A stretch of DNA of 64,000 nucleotides, taken from Arthrobacter sp. B1805 (GTDB lineage Bacteria > Actinomycetota > Actinomycetes > Actinomycetales > Micrococcaceae). The notes beneath the pieces were generated by a model, which saw only the letters and a list, made by a program, of their open reading frames with translations, did not search any database and had not been told where the DNA came from. This document shows, piece after piece, positions 49,527-59,439 of this stretch; positions within the stretch are counted from its first letter, which is position 1, and each line of letters opens with the position of its first letter. The position numbers were made by a program, and so were the translations under genes. Location: contig NZ_PJIQ01000005.1 of assembly GCF_002929745.1 (NCBI RefSeq), positions 1 through 64,000 of the forward strand, given 5' to 3'.

Positions 49527-50372
49527 TCAGCGCGTCGGGTCGTTGCCGCGCGACAGTTCGTCCCAGTTGTCGATCTCGTCGGCGTGGGCGCTCGCGCCGC
49601 TCCGTCCGCCTCGCGCTCCACCGGTGCCGCGGTCGGTGTAGCCGCCACGATCGGTGCCGCGGTCGGTGTAGCCGCCACGATCGGTGCCGCGGTCGGTGTA
49701 GACGTCACGATCGGTGTCGGTGTCGGTGTCGCTGTCACGGACGGAGTCGCCATCAACCGTGTCCGGCACGACACCGGGGGGCACATCGCCGATCGACGGC
49801 TCCGGCGCTCCCGGCTGCAGGCCGCCCTCCGGAGACCGGGCTGCACGGCCCGGCCGGGCTGCGCCGGCGTCGTAGCGCCTGTTCACTCCCCACGTGCGCC
49901 CCGCGAGAACCACCCAGGCGGCAGCGAGGACCAGCAGTACGCCGGCCACGACGGCGAGCCACGGCATGGCGGTGGCCGCCGCCCTGGCTCCGTCGAGACC
50001 GCTGACACCTATTGCCGCGCCGATCGCGGGCTCGGCTGCCGAAGCGGGATCGCTCGCCACCGACAGACTGGACAGCGCGATCCCCGTACCGGAGAGCACG
50101 AGGATCACTGCGATGACCCAGCGGGCTATCCTGCCGGCGATCGAGACCGCGAGGGCTGCAGCCAGCGCGACGAGCGCGAACGCAGTGACGGGGGTTGCCG
50201 CATCACTGCCCGCAACGGTGAGGTCCGGCGTCTGGACGGCCTCCTGGGGCAGTCGGACCGTGAGCCACGTCTGCGTCGTCGAACCGAAGGCGAGCAGCGC
50301 GAGAACCACGATGCCCATCACCACGATGCCGCGACGCGTGAAGCGGCCCGGGGTGGGCTGCCCGGCGCTCAC
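49527..50372 (-). CDS. Trp biosynthesis-associated membrane protein with tandem-repeat tail
   Basis: A 281-residue protein of the actinobacterial Trp-operon-associated membrane family (TIGR02234 type). Four hydrophobic segments span about residues 15-30, 63-80, 84-103 and 136-161, with SGLDGARAAATAMPWLAVVA typical of the family. After residue 175 the tail is polar and contains three near-exact ten-residue repeats (YTDRGTDRGG type), encoded by 30-base DNA repeats. The GTG start shares GTGA with the trpE stop. The role is unknown; position suggests a link to tryptophan or indole handling. Confidence 0.88.
   Translation of the reverse strand: MSAGQPTPGRFTRRGIVVMGIVVLALLAFGSTTQTWLTVRLPQEAVQTPDLTVAGSDAATPVTAFALVALAAALAVSIAGRIARWVIAVILVLSGTGIALSSLSVASDPASAAEPAIGAAIGVSGLDGARAAATAMPWLAVVAGVLLVLAAAWVVLAGRTWGVNRRYDAGAARPGRAARSPEGGLQPGAPEPSIGDVPPGVVPDTVDGDSVRDSDTDTDTDRDVYTDRGTDRGGYTDRGTDRGGYTDRGTGGARGGRSGASAHADEIDNWDELSRGNDPTR
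49621..49740. repeat. 30-base tandem repeat in the Trp-associated gene
   Basis: Three copies of a 30-base unit (49621-49650, 49651-49680, 49681-49710) differ at one to three positions, followed by a degenerate copy to 49740. The unit keeps the reading frame and encodes the YTDRGTDRGG repeats. Such arrays change copy number easily by slippage. Confidence 0.85.
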
Positions 50373-51922
50373 GGGGATTCCGCCGTCACAGGACGCAGGC
50401 CTGCGGCCGTCAGGGCCGCCCGGAGCGGAGCAGCGGCCTTGTTGACGGTCTCGAGCGCTTCCGTCTCGAGGACCGAATCGGCGACGATCCCGCCACCGGA
50501 CTGCACATACGCCGTTCCGTCCCGCAGCAGGGCGGAACGGATCGCGATCGCCATGTCCATGTCACCCGCGAAATCCAGGTACCCCACCACTCCTCCGTAG
50601 ATGCCCCGCCGGTGCGGCTCCACCTCGTCGATGAGCCGCAGGGCCCGGGGCTTCGGCGCGCCGGAGAGCGTACCAGCGGGGAAGGTGGCGGCCAGGACGT
50701 CGTACGCGCTCTTCGAGGGCGACAGCGTGCCGACCACCGTGGACACGAGGTGCATGATGTGGCTGAACTTCTCCACCTCCATGAACTGCGTGACGTCGAC
50801 GCTGCCCGGCAGGCAGACCTTCGACAGATCATTGCGGGCCAGGTCGACGAGCATGAGGTGCTCCGCCTTCTCCTTGGTGTCCGCGCGGAGTTCGACAGCG
50901 AGGTCGCGGTCCTCCTCGGTGGTCCTCCCGCGGGGCCTCGACCCGGCGATGGGGTGGGTGATCACCTCGTTCCCCGTCACGGTGACCAGGGCCTCCGGTG
51001 AGCTGCCCACGATCGAGTAGGCGCGCCCGTCGGCGTCCTCGAGGCTGAAGAGGTACATGTAGGGGCTGGGGTTGGTTGTACGGAGGATCCTGTACACGTC
51101 CAGGGCGGAGGCGTCGCACTCGATCTCGAAGCGGCGGCTGATCACGACCTGGAAGACATCGCCGTTGACGATCGCCCGCTTGCCGCGCTCGATCGCCGTC
51201 AGGTAGTCGGGTTCGAACCAGGACTCGCGGACCCGATGCATCGACTCCTCGGCACTCGGGGCGTCCGCGGCCATCACCGACACCGCCAGCTCGGCAGGCG
51301 CGACGAGTGTTGCCAGCATCGCACGGACCCGCGCGACGGCGTCGTGCCATGCCTCGTCCACCCGCTCGTCGGTGCCGTCGAAGTTGATCGCGTTCGCGAC
51401 GAGGGTGAGCGAGCCCTCGGAGTTGTCGTGGATCGCGAGGTCCGAGACGAGGCACATCGCGAGCTCGGGCAGAAGGAGGTCGTCCTCGGGCGGGCTGGTC
51501 AGCCGCTCCCAGTGCCGCACCGCCTCCCATCCGACGAAACCCACCATGCCCGAGGTGAACGGAGGAAGTTCACCGAAGCGCTCGGTCCTCAGGGCTTCGA
51601 CCGTCCGCCGCAGGGCCTCGACCGGATCGCCGTCCACGGGGACGCCCGCAGGCGGCTCGCCCAACCAGTGCGCCTGGCCGTTCCGCGTGGTCAGTGTCGC
51701 CCTCGAACGGGCGCCGATGAACGAGTAGCGCGACCAGACACCGCCGACGGCGGCGGATTCCATCAGGAACGTACCCGGCTGCCCCGCCGCGAGCTTCCGA
51801 TAGACACCGATCGGCGTGTGCGAGTCGGCGAGGACCTTCAGGTGCACGGGGACGACGCGGCGGGCCTTGGCGAGCTCACGGAACTCCTCGAGGGTGGGGC
51901 TGATGGTGCCCAGTTGCTGCAT
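50369..51922 (-). CDS. trpE: Anthranilate synthase component I
   Basis: A 517-residue enzyme that makes anthranilate from chorismate with ammonia from TrpG. The feedback-inhibition motif LLES appears as LMES (about residue 55). The chorismate-binding half has HPIAGSRPRGRT, LMLVDLARNDLSKVC, ATFPAGTLSGAPKPRA, GIYGGVVGYLDF and QSGGGIVADS. I start it at ATG 51922, four bases after the hisI stop; a longer frame to 52105 overlaps hisI. No leader peptide or attenuator was seen ahead of it. trpG and trpD are not in the window. Confidence 0.96.
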   Translation of the reverse strand: MQQLGTISPTLEEFRELAKARRVVPVHLKVLADSHTPIGVYRKLAAGQPGTFLMESAAVGGVWSRYSFIGARSRATLTTRNGQAHWLGEPPAGVPVDGDPVEALRRTVEALRTERFGELPPFTSGMVGFVGWEAVRHWERLTSPPEDDLLLPELAMCLVSDLAIHDNSEGSLTLVANAINFDGTDERVDEAWHDAVARVRAMLATLVAPAELAVSVMAADAPSAEESMHRVRESWFEPDYLTAIERGKRAIVNGDVFQVVISRRFEIECDASALDVYRILRTTNPSPYMYLFSLEDADGRAYSIVGSSPEALVTVTGNEVITHPIAGSRPRGRTTEEDRDLAVELRADTKEKAEHLMLVDLARNDLSKVCLPGSVDVTQFMEVEKFSHIMHLVSTVVGTLSPSKSAYDVLAATFPAGTLSGAPKPRALRLIDEVEPHRRGIYGGVVGYLDFAGDMDMAIAIRSALLRDGTAYVQSGGGIVADSVLETEALETVNKAAAPLRAALTAAGLRPVTAESP

Positions 51923-51926
51923 GGAG

Positions 51927-52367
51927 TCAGAATCCTTCGGCATCGGAACGGTCGGCGGTGACTGCGGGCAGGTTCCGCCCGTCGAAGCATGTGCGCGTGC
52001 CGGTGTGACACGCTGCTCCTTCCTGGTCGACCGTGACGAGCAGGGCATCGCCGTCACAGTCGAGTGCCACACCCTTGACCCACTGACGGTGACCGGAGGT
52101 GTCACCCTTGCGCCAGTACTCGGAGCGTGACCGTGAGTAGAACGTCACGCGTCCGCTCGTGAGGGTCCGTCGGAGCGCTTCCTCGTCCATCCAGCCGAGC
52201 ATCAGCACCTCGAGGGTGTCGTACTGCTGCACGACGGCGGCCACGAGGCCCGCGTCGTCCTTCTTGAGGGCATCCGCGATGGCCGGATCCAGGAATGGTT
52301 GCGCGTCTCCGGGTCCCTGCGGGGAGGAGGAGGCGGAGTTCTGCGGGGAGGAGGTGGAGGAAGGCAT
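51927..52367 (-). CDS. hisI: Phosphoribosyl-AMP cyclohydrolase
   Basis: A 146-residue HisI, which opens the purine ring of PR-AMP in histidine synthesis. The core after about residue 45 has [39 protein letters not shown], and metal ligands in [10 protein letters not shown] and [12 protein letters not shown] (Cys and His for Zn/Mg). The first 30 residues are Ser/Pro rich and variable. I start at ATG 52367, where TAGAAT lies seven bases upstream; longer frames run into the divergent gene. It is followed by trpE after only four bases, so the two pathways share a transcript. Confidence 0.95.
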   Translation of the reverse strand: MPSSTSSPQNSASSSPQGPGDAQPFLDPAIADALKKDDAGLVAAVVQQYDTLEVLMLGWMDEEALRRTLTSGRVTFYSRSRSEYWRKGDTSGHRQWVKGVALDCDGDALLVTVDQEGAACHTGTRTCFDGRNLPAVTADRSDAEGF

Positions 52368-52374
52368 CCCTGCG

Positions 52375-52380
52375 ATTCTA
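52375..52380 (-). promoter_or_regulatory. Probable -10 box of hisI-trpE (leaderless)
   Basis: TAGAAT on the minus strand ends seven bases before the hisI ATG. It faces the divergent -10 at 52433. Confidence 0.45.
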
Positions 52381-52432
52381 GTGCCGTCCCGGCGAACCGC
52401 GGCGCGCCTGCCCCAGCCACCGCGCGACATGC

Positions 52433-52438
52433 TAGTTT
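52433..52438 (+). promoter_or_regulatory. Probable -10 box of the TIGR03085-like gene
   Basis: TAGTTT ends five bases before an in-frame GTG (52444) and eight before ATG 52447; no ribosome site is present. Confidence 0.35.
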
Positions 52439-52446
52439 CAGCAGTG

Positions 52447-53091
52447 ATGCGCTACGTAACCCCGTCCCGCGAGGTCCTGGCCGAGACACTGCTCGCAGCC
52501 GGCCCCGATGCCCCCACCCTGTGTGAGGGGTGGCTGACGCGCGACCTCGCCGCACACCTCTACCTCCGCGAGCACAAGCCCGCCCTGGGCCTCGGAATGG
52601 TCGTGAAGCGCTTCGCGCCACTGACCGAGCGCGCCACGAAGGAGGCGGCGGCCCGTGCGGCCTCCCCTGCGGGCTACGAGGCCCTGGTCAACCGCTTCCT
52701 CGCCGGTCCCCCGGCGCTCTCACCGATGAGGATCAATTCCATCGACAGGAGTGCCAACCTCACCGAGTACTTCGTGCACACGGAGGACGTCCGCCGGGCC
52801 ACGACCCGCTGGGCACCCCGCGCGCTCGACGAGGACTATGCGAATGCCCTCTGGGAGGAGCTCGTCAAGCGAGCCGCGATCCTCTACCGCGGCGTGGACC
52901 TCGGGATCGTGCTCGTGCGCCCGGACGGTCCGCGGCATGTCGCCAAGCGTGCGCCGGTCTCGGTGGCGATCGTCGGCGACCCGGGCGAACTACTCCTGCA
53001 CGCACACGGCCGACGACGGCAGGCCCTGGTCACGTTCGAGGGCCAGCCCGATGCCGTAGCGCTGCTGGAAAGTGCCGACGTCGGACTCTGA
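52447..53091 (+). CDS. TIGR03085-like protein (maleylpyruvate isomerase/DinB-type fold)
   Basis: A 214-residue protein. Features such as [20 protein letters not shown] (about residues 23-42) and the later [12 protein letters not shown] match the actinobacterial TIGR03085 group within the mycothiol-dependent maleylpyruvate isomerase / DinB superfamily. Three His residues (in HLYL, REHK and VHTEDV) are candidate metal ligands. Relatives may use mycothiol or divalent metal to detoxify or transfer groups; substrate unknown. It is alone on the plus strand inside the his cluster, between hisI and hisF. Start could be GTG 52444. Confidence 0.82.
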   Translation: MRYVTPSREVLAETLLAAGPDAPTLCEGWLTRDLAAHLYLREHKPALGLGMVVKRFAPLTERATKEAAARAASPAGYEALVNRFLAGPPALSPMRINSIDRSANLTEYFVHTEDVRRATTRWAPRALDEDYANALWEELVKRAAILYRGVDLGIVLVRPDGPRHVAKRAPVSVAIVGDPGELLLHAHGRRRQALVTFEGQPDAVALLESADVGL

Positions 53092-53148
53092 GCGCCTGTT
53101 CCTCTTCGTCACCCCGACGGGGCGGCACACCCGCACCAGCGCCGCACG

Positions 53149-53218
53149 TTCTCCGGCGCCGTTACCAGCGGCGGACGTTCTCCGCCCCGTCATCAGCGGC
53201 GTTACCGGCGCCGGAGAA
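53149..53218. terminator. Inverted-repeat cluster between convergent genes
   Basis: TTCTCCGGCGCC (53149-53160) and its complement (53207-53218) flank a region with repeated agcggcg-type segments and a second ttctccgcc. The outer repeat can form a 12-bp stem around 46 bases. It lies between the ends of the TIGR03085-like gene and hisF, so a terminator is likely, but the structure is not standard. Confidence 0.45.
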
Positions 53219-53250
53219 ACCGCCTCACACCCCCGCGGTCGCGCGACCCT

Positions 53251-54021
53251 TCAGCGGACTGGGAAGCCCGCGTCCCGGATGGCTGCCTTGACCTGGGCGA
53301 TGGCGTCCACCGGTCCGAAGTGGAACACTGACGCCGCGAGCACGGCATCCGCGCCGGCCTCGACGGCTGGGGGGAAGTGCGACGGCTCGCCGGCTCCGCC
53401 CGAGGCGATCAGGGGCACACCCACGGCCGCGCGCACGGCGCGGATGAGTTCGAGGTCGAAGCCCTCCTTGGTGCCGTCCGCGTCGATCGAGTTGAGCAGG
53501 ATCTCGCCCACACCCCGCTCGGCGGCTTCCCGAGCCCAGGCGACGGCGTCGATCCCGGTACCCTTGCGGCCGCCGTACGTCGTCACTTCGAAGCCCGAGG
53601 GCGTACTGGCGTCCCTCGTGCGGCGTGCGTCGAGGGAGAGCACGAGAACCTGGGCGCCGAAGTGCTTCGTGATCTCGTCGATGACGGCAGGGCGTGCCAC
53701 GGCCGCGGTGTTGATGGACGCCTTATCGGCGCCGTAGCGCAGGAGGCGGTCGACGTCGGAGATCTCGCGCACGCCGCCGCCCACCGTCAGCGGGATGAAG
53801 ACCTCCTCGGCCGTGCGGGCGACGACGTCGAAGGTCGTCTCCCGGTTGCCGGAGGAGGCGGTGACGTCGAGGAAGGTCAGCTCGTCGGCGCCCGCCCGGT
53901 CGTAGCGGTGCGCGAGCTCGACCGGATCTCCGGCGTCGCGCAGGTCCTCGAAGTTGACGCCCTTGACGACGCGACCGGCGTCGACGTCGAGGCAGGGGAT
54001 GACGCGGATGGCGACCGACAT
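53251..54021 (-). CDS. hisF: Imidazole glycerol phosphate synthase subunit HisF
   Basis: A 256-residue TIM-barrel cyclase that, with HisH, makes imidazole glycerol phosphate and AICAR. The catalytic Asp residues are in [14 protein letters not shown] (Asp 12) and LSLDARR (about 131). Phosphate sites are [10 protein letters not shown] and [12 protein letters not shown] very strong ribosome site, GGGAGGGG, precedes ATG 54021, ten bases after hisG. HisH and HisA/PriA are not in the window. Confidence 0.97.
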   Translation of the reverse strand: MSVAIRVIPCLDVDAGRVVKGVNFEDLRDAGDPVELAHRYDRAGADELTFLDVTASSGNRETTFDVVARTAEEVFIPLTVGGGVREISDVDRLLRYGADKASINTAAVARPAVIDEITKHFGAQVLVLSLDARRTRDASTPSGFEVTTYGGRKGTGIDAVAWAREAAERGVGEILLNSIDADGTKEGFDLELIRAVRAAVGVPLIASGGAGEPSHFPPAVEAGADAVLAASVFHFGPVDAIAQVKAAIRDAGFPVR

Positions 54022-54031
54022 GCCCCTCCCC

Positions 54032-54877
54032 CTAGATCCGGCAGGCGTGGATCGTGCTGACGAGGATGGCGCGCGCGCCGAGCTCGTACAGCTCGTCCAT
54101 GATGCGGTTGGTCTGGTTGCGCTTGACCATCGAGCGGACGGCGACCCAGTCGGAATCCCGCAGCGGGGAGACCGTCGGGGACTCGAGCCCGGGGGTCAGG
54201 GCTGCGGCCTCGTCCACGAGGTCCTTGCGGATGTCGTAGTCCATCATCACGTACTGGCGGGCGACGAGGACGCCCTGCAGCCGTCGCAGCAGCACGTCGA
54301 GGCCCGCCGGAGCCTCCACTCCGACGCGACCGATCAACACGGCCTCGCTCTGCAGGATCGGGTCACCGAAGATCTCCATGCCGGCGGCACGGAGGGTATT
54401 TCCGGTCTCGACGACGTCGGCGATCGCATCGGCGACGCCCAGGCGGACCGAGGACTCCACGGCGCCGTCGAGCCTGACCACACTTGCGTCGATACCGCGC
54501 TCGGCGAGGTAGTCCTTGAGGAGTCCCTCGTAGCTCGTCGCGAGGCGCTTGCCCTCGAGCTGTTCGACGGAGGAGAAGTCGCCGACCGGTCCGGCGAAGC
54601 GGAAGGTCGAGGCGCCGAAGCCGAGCTGCATGAGCTCCTCGGCCTTCACCTGCGCATCGAGGAAGAGGTCGCGCCCCGTGATGCCGACGTCGAGCGTTCC
54701 GGATCCGACATACACCGCGATGTCGCGGGGACGGAGGAAGAAGAACTCGATCTCGTTCTCGGGGTCGACGAGCACGAGCTCGCGCGGGTCGCGGCGCTGG
54801 CGGTAGCCGGCCTCGGCGAGCATGGACGAGGCGGCCTCGGACAGGGCGCCCTTGTTGGGAACTGCTACACGGAGCAT
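54032..54877 (-). CDS. hisG: ATP phosphoribosyltransferase
   Basis: A 281-residue long-form HisG, the first and feedback-controlled enzyme of histidine synthesis. The two catalytic lobes (residues 1-210) include [31 protein letters not shown] and [18 protein letters not shown] (PRPP-binding DAIAD-type loop); the last 75 residues are the ACT-like domain that binds histidine. Start is ATG 54877. The gene lies 63 bases after hisE and 10 before hisF, so an operon is likely. Confidence 0.97.
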   Translation of the reverse strand: MLRVAVPNKGALSEAASSMLAEAGYRQRRDPRELVLVDPENEIEFFFLRPRDIAVYVGSGTLDVGITGRDLFLDAQVKAEELMQLGFGASTFRFAGPVGDFSSVEQLEGKRLATSYEGLLKDYLAERGIDASVVRLDGAVESSVRLGVADAIADVVETGNTLRAAGMEIFGDPILQSEAVLIGRVGVEAPAGLDVLLRRLQGVLVARQYVMMDYDIRKDLVDEAAALTPGLESPTVSPLRDSDWVAVRSMVKRNQTNRIMDELYELGARAILVSTIHACRI

Positions 54878-54940
54878 GGGAGAGTCTTTCGCTGGAGGGG
54901 GAAGGGCAAGCAGGGGCCGCGGGCTGGAGCGCCGGCGCGG

Positions 54941-55204
54941 CTACAGATGCTTGTAGACGTCCTCCAGGGTGAGACCCTTCGCGATCATGAGCACCTGCAG
55001 GTGGTAGAGCAGCTGGGAGATCTCCTCGGCGGCGTCCTCGGTGGACTCGTACTCGGCGGCCATCCAGACCTCGGCGGCCTCTTCGACGACCTTCTTGCCG
55101 ATGCCGTGCACGCCTGAGTCCAGCTCCGCGACGGTCCGCGAACCGGCCGGCCGCTCCACGGCCTTCGCGCTGAGTTCCTCGAACAGGGAATCAAAGGTTT
55201 TCAC
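54941..55204 (-). CDS. hisE: Phosphoribosyl-ATP pyrophosphatase
   Basis: An 87-residue HisE, an all-helical MazG-like enzyme that removes pyrophosphate from PR-ATP. The metal-binding EEAAEV motif is at about residues 41-46, preceded by GIGKKV and followed by [10 protein letters not shown] start at GTG 55204 ([12 protein letters not shown]); the frame extends to 55399 but the extra part overlaps ribH. TAGCCT seven bases upstream suggests a leaderless message and hence an own promoter, separate from the rib genes. Confidence 0.95.
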   Translation of the reverse strand: MKTFDSLFEELSAKAVERPAGSRTVAELDSGVHGIGKKVVEEAAEVWMAAEYESTEDAAEEISQLLYHLQVLMIAKGLTLEDVYKHL

Positions 55205-55211
55205 ACCCCCT

Positions 55212-55217
55212 AGGCTA
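55212..55217 (-). promoter_or_regulatory. Probable -10 box of hisE-hisG-hisF (leaderless)
   Basis: TAGCCT on the minus strand ends seven bases before the hisE GTG. Confidence 0.35.
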
Positions 55218-55275
55218 TCGGCTCGGGGGGCGGACCCGTTCCGCGGGTGCGCCTGTGTGACGGAAGCCTCCAGGC

Positions 55276-56455
<1,180 letters not shown>

Positions 56456-56459
<4 letters not shown>

Positions 56460-57109
56460 CGCGTACCGCCGGTGCCAGGGCCCTGGCGTGCGTCGACAGC
56501 AGCGAAGCCGAGGAGGCGCTCGGCGTACTTGGCGAGCACGTCCATCTCGAGGTTGACCGCATCGCCGATCGACTTCGCCCCGAGGCCGGTCTCCTTGAGC
56601 GTGGTGGGGATCAGCCCGACCTCGAACCACTGCTCCGGCTCGGCGGGGGGACTGACCGCGGTGACCGTCAGGGAGACGCCGTCGATCGCCACGGATCCCT
56701 TCTCCGCGGCATAGCGGCCGAGCTTCGCGGGCAGCCCGAAGCGGAGGCGGTGCCAGGCACCGAGATCCTCGCGCTCGAGCAGCACGCCGACGCCGTCCAC
56801 GTGCCCCTGCACCACATGCCCGTCGAGCCTGCCGCCCGCCGGGACGCAGCGCTCGAGGTTGACGGGCGCCCCCGGCTGCAACTCGCCGGTAGTGGTCCGC
56901 CGGAGGGTCTCCCCCATGACGTCCACGCCGATGCGGGGCCCGTCGAGCGTGACGGCCGTCAGGCACACCCCGTTGACGGCGATCGAGGCTCCGGGTGCCA
57001 GGCCCTTCCCGGTCTCGGGCGCCTCGAAGACGAGGAGACCGCTCTCACCGTCGGGTGTGAGTTCGAGTGAGACGACGCTGCCCTGCTCGGACACGATTCC
57101 TGTGAACAC
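56456..57109 (-). CDS. ribE: Riboflavin synthase, alpha chain
   Basis: A 217-residue riboflavin synthase that dismutates two lumazine molecules to riboflavin. Two lumazine-binding repeats are visible: the first starts [12 protein letters not shown] and has [12 protein letters not shown] and ETLRRTT; the second has [12 protein letters not shown] and [12 protein letters not shown] start at GTG 57109 with GGAAG five bases upstream. It lies 70 bases after ribD and overlaps ribB by four. Confidence 0.96.
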
Positions 57110-57179
57110 GGGTACTTCCTTCGGACGATCGGGCTTCGGATGTGCCGACGCGTGCTGTCGGCGTGCAACGGGTGGTGGA

Positions 57180-58244
57180 TCAGGGGGCGGATGGCGGGGG
57201 CCGCAGGTGCAGCCGGACATCCGCGCCCAGCTGCTGCACACCCGGACCGCCGGCGTCGTCGAGCATCCACCGGATGGCGTGGTCGAGCGTGGCCACGCCG
57301 AGTTCGGGGAAGGCGGGTGCGCCGTCCCCGAGGACCAGCGGGGCGACGAAACTGACGAGTTCGTCCACGACTCCGGCCTGGAGGAAGGCCGAGGCGATCC
57401 GCGGACCGCCTTCGACCAGAAGGTGGCGCACTCCCCTGCCGTAGAGCTCGCCGAGGACCCCCTGCACGTCCCGGGTCGGCAGGTGGAGGAACCCCTCGCC
57501 CCTGATCGCGGCGCCCTCGGGCACGGGTGTCCGGCCCATGACGACCCGCAGGCCTGCTCGACCGGCACCCGCGGGGGCATCCCGGTTGATGCCCCGGGCA
57601 GTGAGGCGCGGATCGTCGGCGAGGACCGTCCCGGTGCCGACCAGGACGGCGTCGGCCAGGGCCCTGATCCTATGGCCGTCCGCGCGGGCCTCGGCACCGG
57701 TGATCCACTGGCTCGAGCCGTCGGCCGCCGCCACGCGCCCATCCAGCGACTGGGCGGACTTCAGGGTGACGAAGGGTCGCTGCGCGATGAGTGCGGCGCT
57801 CCAGCGCTCATTGAGCTGATACGACAGGGCTGCCTCGACCCCCCCGACGCACTGGATGCCCGCTTCCCCCAGCCGCCGCGCTCCCCCGGCGGCTGCACCA
57901 TTGATGTCGGCGGCCGCGTAGACGACCCTCGCCACTCCGGCGTCGATCAGGGCTTCACTGCACGGTCCGGTCCTGCCGGTGTGGTTGCACGGCTCGAGCG
58001 TCACCACCATGGTCGCGCCCCGTGGATCGTTGCCACGGGAGCGCGTGTCCGCGAGTGCTGCCGGTTCGGCGTGCATGGTTCCGGCACCACGGTGGTACCC
58101 CTCGCCGAGGATGGCACCGTCGGCAGAGAGGACGACGGCGCCGACGAGGGGATTGGCACCCCGCACACCGCGACCGGCGAGATCCAGTGCGCGCAGCATC
58201 GCGGTCGCCTCCGCTCCGCTGATGGAGGGCGTCGGCGTACTCAT
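57180..58244 (-). CDS. ribD: Bifunctional pyrimidine deaminase/reductase RibD
   Basis: A 354-residue two-domain enzyme for two steps of riboflavin synthesis. The deaminase domain has the zinc site TMHAEPAAL and LEPCNHTGRTGPCSEAL (His, Cys, Cys; about residues 50-95). The reductase domain from about 150 has FVTLKSAQSLDGRVA and the NADPH/substrate loop HLLVEGGPRIASAF. The ATG shares ATGA with the ribM stop. A long frame upstream lies inside ribM and is not used. Confidence 0.96.
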   Translation of the reverse strand: MSTPTPSISGAEATAMLRALDLAGRGVRGANPLVGAVVLSADGAILGEGYHRGAGTMHAEPAALADTRSRGNDPRGATMVVTLEPCNHTGRTGPCSEALIDAGVARVVYAAADINGAAAGGARRLGEAGIQCVGGVEAALSYQLNERWSAALIAQRPFVTLKSAQSLDGRVAAADGSSQWITGAEARADGHRIRALADAVLVGTGTVLADDPRLTARGINRDAPAGAGRAGLRVVMGRTPVPEGAAIRGEGFLHLPTRDVQGVLGELYGRGVRHLLVEGGPRIASAFLQAGVVDELVSFVAPLVLGDGAPAFPELGVATLDHAIRWMLDDAGGPGVQQLGADVRLHLRPPPSAP

Positions 58245-58924
58245 CGGAGGGTCGGATCCGGCAGGAGGGTCTCGATACTGGGCTTGGCGGTGTGCTGGGC
58301 GCGGGCCCACACGAAGAACCCGACCAGGGTGAAGGCTCCGTAGAACACGTACATGAAGGCACTGGCGTAGTAGCCGGCACTGAAGAGCAGGGGCACCCCG
58401 ACGATGTCGACGGCGACCCACACGAGCCAGAACTCGACCCAGCCCTTGGCCATGCCGTAGGTCGCCAGCAGGGATCCCACGAAGGTCCATGCATCGGCCC
58501 AGACGGGCTCGTAGGAGCCGAGAATGCGGAAGAGGGGCGTGAGCGCGAAGGTGCCGACGATCATGAAGGCGACCATGCCGAGGCGGGCCTTGCTTCCGGC
58601 CCATTGCGGCGTCACCGCCTGCCCGCCGCGGTGCCGGCTGGCCTGCCACTGCCGCCACCCGTAGATCGAGACGGCGATGAACATGACCTGGCGTCCGGCC
58701 TGCCCGAGCAGGTTCGCGGCACTCTCCGCGCCGAAGACGGATCCGAGGAAGACCGTCAGGAGCAGGAGGTTGCCTGCGATTCCTACGGGCCAGGCCCAGA
58801 CCCGTCGACGCATCCCGCCGAGGGCGCTGAGGAGGCCGAAGACATTGCCCACCACTTCGCGGAGCAGGAGGGAGCCACTACCTACGGGAATGCGGGCCTC
58901 GAACAGCCACTGCAGAAAATCCAT
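58241..58924 (-). CDS. ribM: RibM-type riboflavin transporter (PnuC family)
   Basis: A 227-residue membrane protein with about seven hydrophobic helices and the PnuC-family pattern (WPVGIAGNLLLLTVFL, ISIYGWRQW with the conserved YGW, and WVEFWLVWVAVDIVGVPLLF). PnuC proper carries nicotinamide riboside, but members that head rib operons behind FMN riboswitches are RibM/PnuX riboflavin transporters in Corynebacterium and Streptomyces. Its position directly after an FMN riboswitch makes riboflavin the likely substrate. AAGGA precedes the ATG, and ribD starts inside its stop. Confidence 0.9.
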   Translation of the reverse strand: MDFLQWLFEARIPVGSGSLLLREVVGNVFGLLSALGGMRRRVWAWPVGIAGNLLLLTVFLGSVFGAESAANLLGQAGRQVMFIAVSIYGWRQWQASRHRGGQAVTPQWAGSKARLGMVAFMIVGTFALTPLFRILGSYEPVWADAWTFVGSLLATYGMAKGWVEFWLVWVAVDIVGVPLLFSAGYYASAFMYVFYGAFTLVGFFVWARAQHTAKPSIETLLPDPTLR

Positions 58925-58979
58925 GCCGATCCTTCGCCGATACGACGGCTCCGGGCAATGGCAGCAGGAAGGACGGAGC

Positions 58980-59000
58980 TGTCACGGGCGTACCGTGACA
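58980..59000 (-). promoter_or_regulatory. Hairpin in the expression platform of the FMN riboswitch
   Basis: On the minus strand TGTCACGG and CCGTGACA pair around a five-base loop, between the riboswitch and the ribM start. It may be part of the switching structure that ends transcription or hides the ribosome site. Confidence 0.4.
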
Positions 59001-59044
59001 GGTAACGCGACCCGTCAGGCGGGCAGCGCCTATGTCCTGCTGTT

Positions 59045-59195
59045 CGTGCTTCTCCCATCCAGACTTTAACTGTCGGTCCCGGAATTCCACCGGCTCAACC
59101 GTTCGCGTCCCGCGGTTGCGGGGCGTTGAACGGGTCGCGGACTATCACCGCCGGTTCGGACTTACACCGACCCCGGAGCACGTACTGCCCCGATT
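59045..59195 (-). promoter_or_regulatory. FMN riboswitch (RFN element)
   Basis: The minus strand carries the conserved segments of the FMN aptamer in order: GGGGTCGGTGTAAGTCCGAACCGGCGGTGATAGTCC-type region, a variable hairpin gcgggacgcgaacggtt, then GAGCCGGTGGAATTCCGG, GACCGACAGTTAAAGTC and the closing TGGATGGGAGAAG (to about 59049). It precedes ribM and the rib operon, the usual target of FMN repression. Confidence 0.95.
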
Positions 59196-59317
59196 ATTTC
59201 ACAGCGAGCCCGTGCACCGGGCCGGACCGTCACAATTCGTCCGACAGCGATCATCCGACGACGACGCCCGGGGCCTGACACGCCGTCGACCGGCGGCGCG
59301 TGCAAGAGCGCGTCGGG

Positions 59318-59365
59318 AACAGACAGGACAGGGCACCCCGCGCGGGGTGCCCTGTGCTGTCTGTT
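59318..59365. terminator. Terminator of aspS (large inverted repeat)
   Basis: A 12-bp G/C-rich stem (cagggcaccccg and complement) around a two-base turn is extended by a 9-bp A/T-rich stem (aacagacag and complement) with a small internal loop. It lies 75 bases after the aspS stop and ahead of the riboswitch on the same strand. Symmetry allows use on either strand. Between it and the riboswitch (59196-59317) I saw no gene. Confidence 0.8.
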
Positions 59366-59439
59366 CTTCGCGTCCTTCTGTCCTCGCGGTCGGTGGACGC
59401 CGATCGCCCGTCGGCCCGCCTGTCAGGTCCGTCCGGCCG

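Noticed and set aside
49621-49740. Repeat array resembling a CRISPR at first sight
   Set aside because: Units abut without spacers, keep the reading frame and encode a protein repeat; no cas genes are present.
51923-52105. Longer trpE start
   Set aside because: It would overlap hisI by nearly 180 bases; ATG 51922 fits the family N-terminus.
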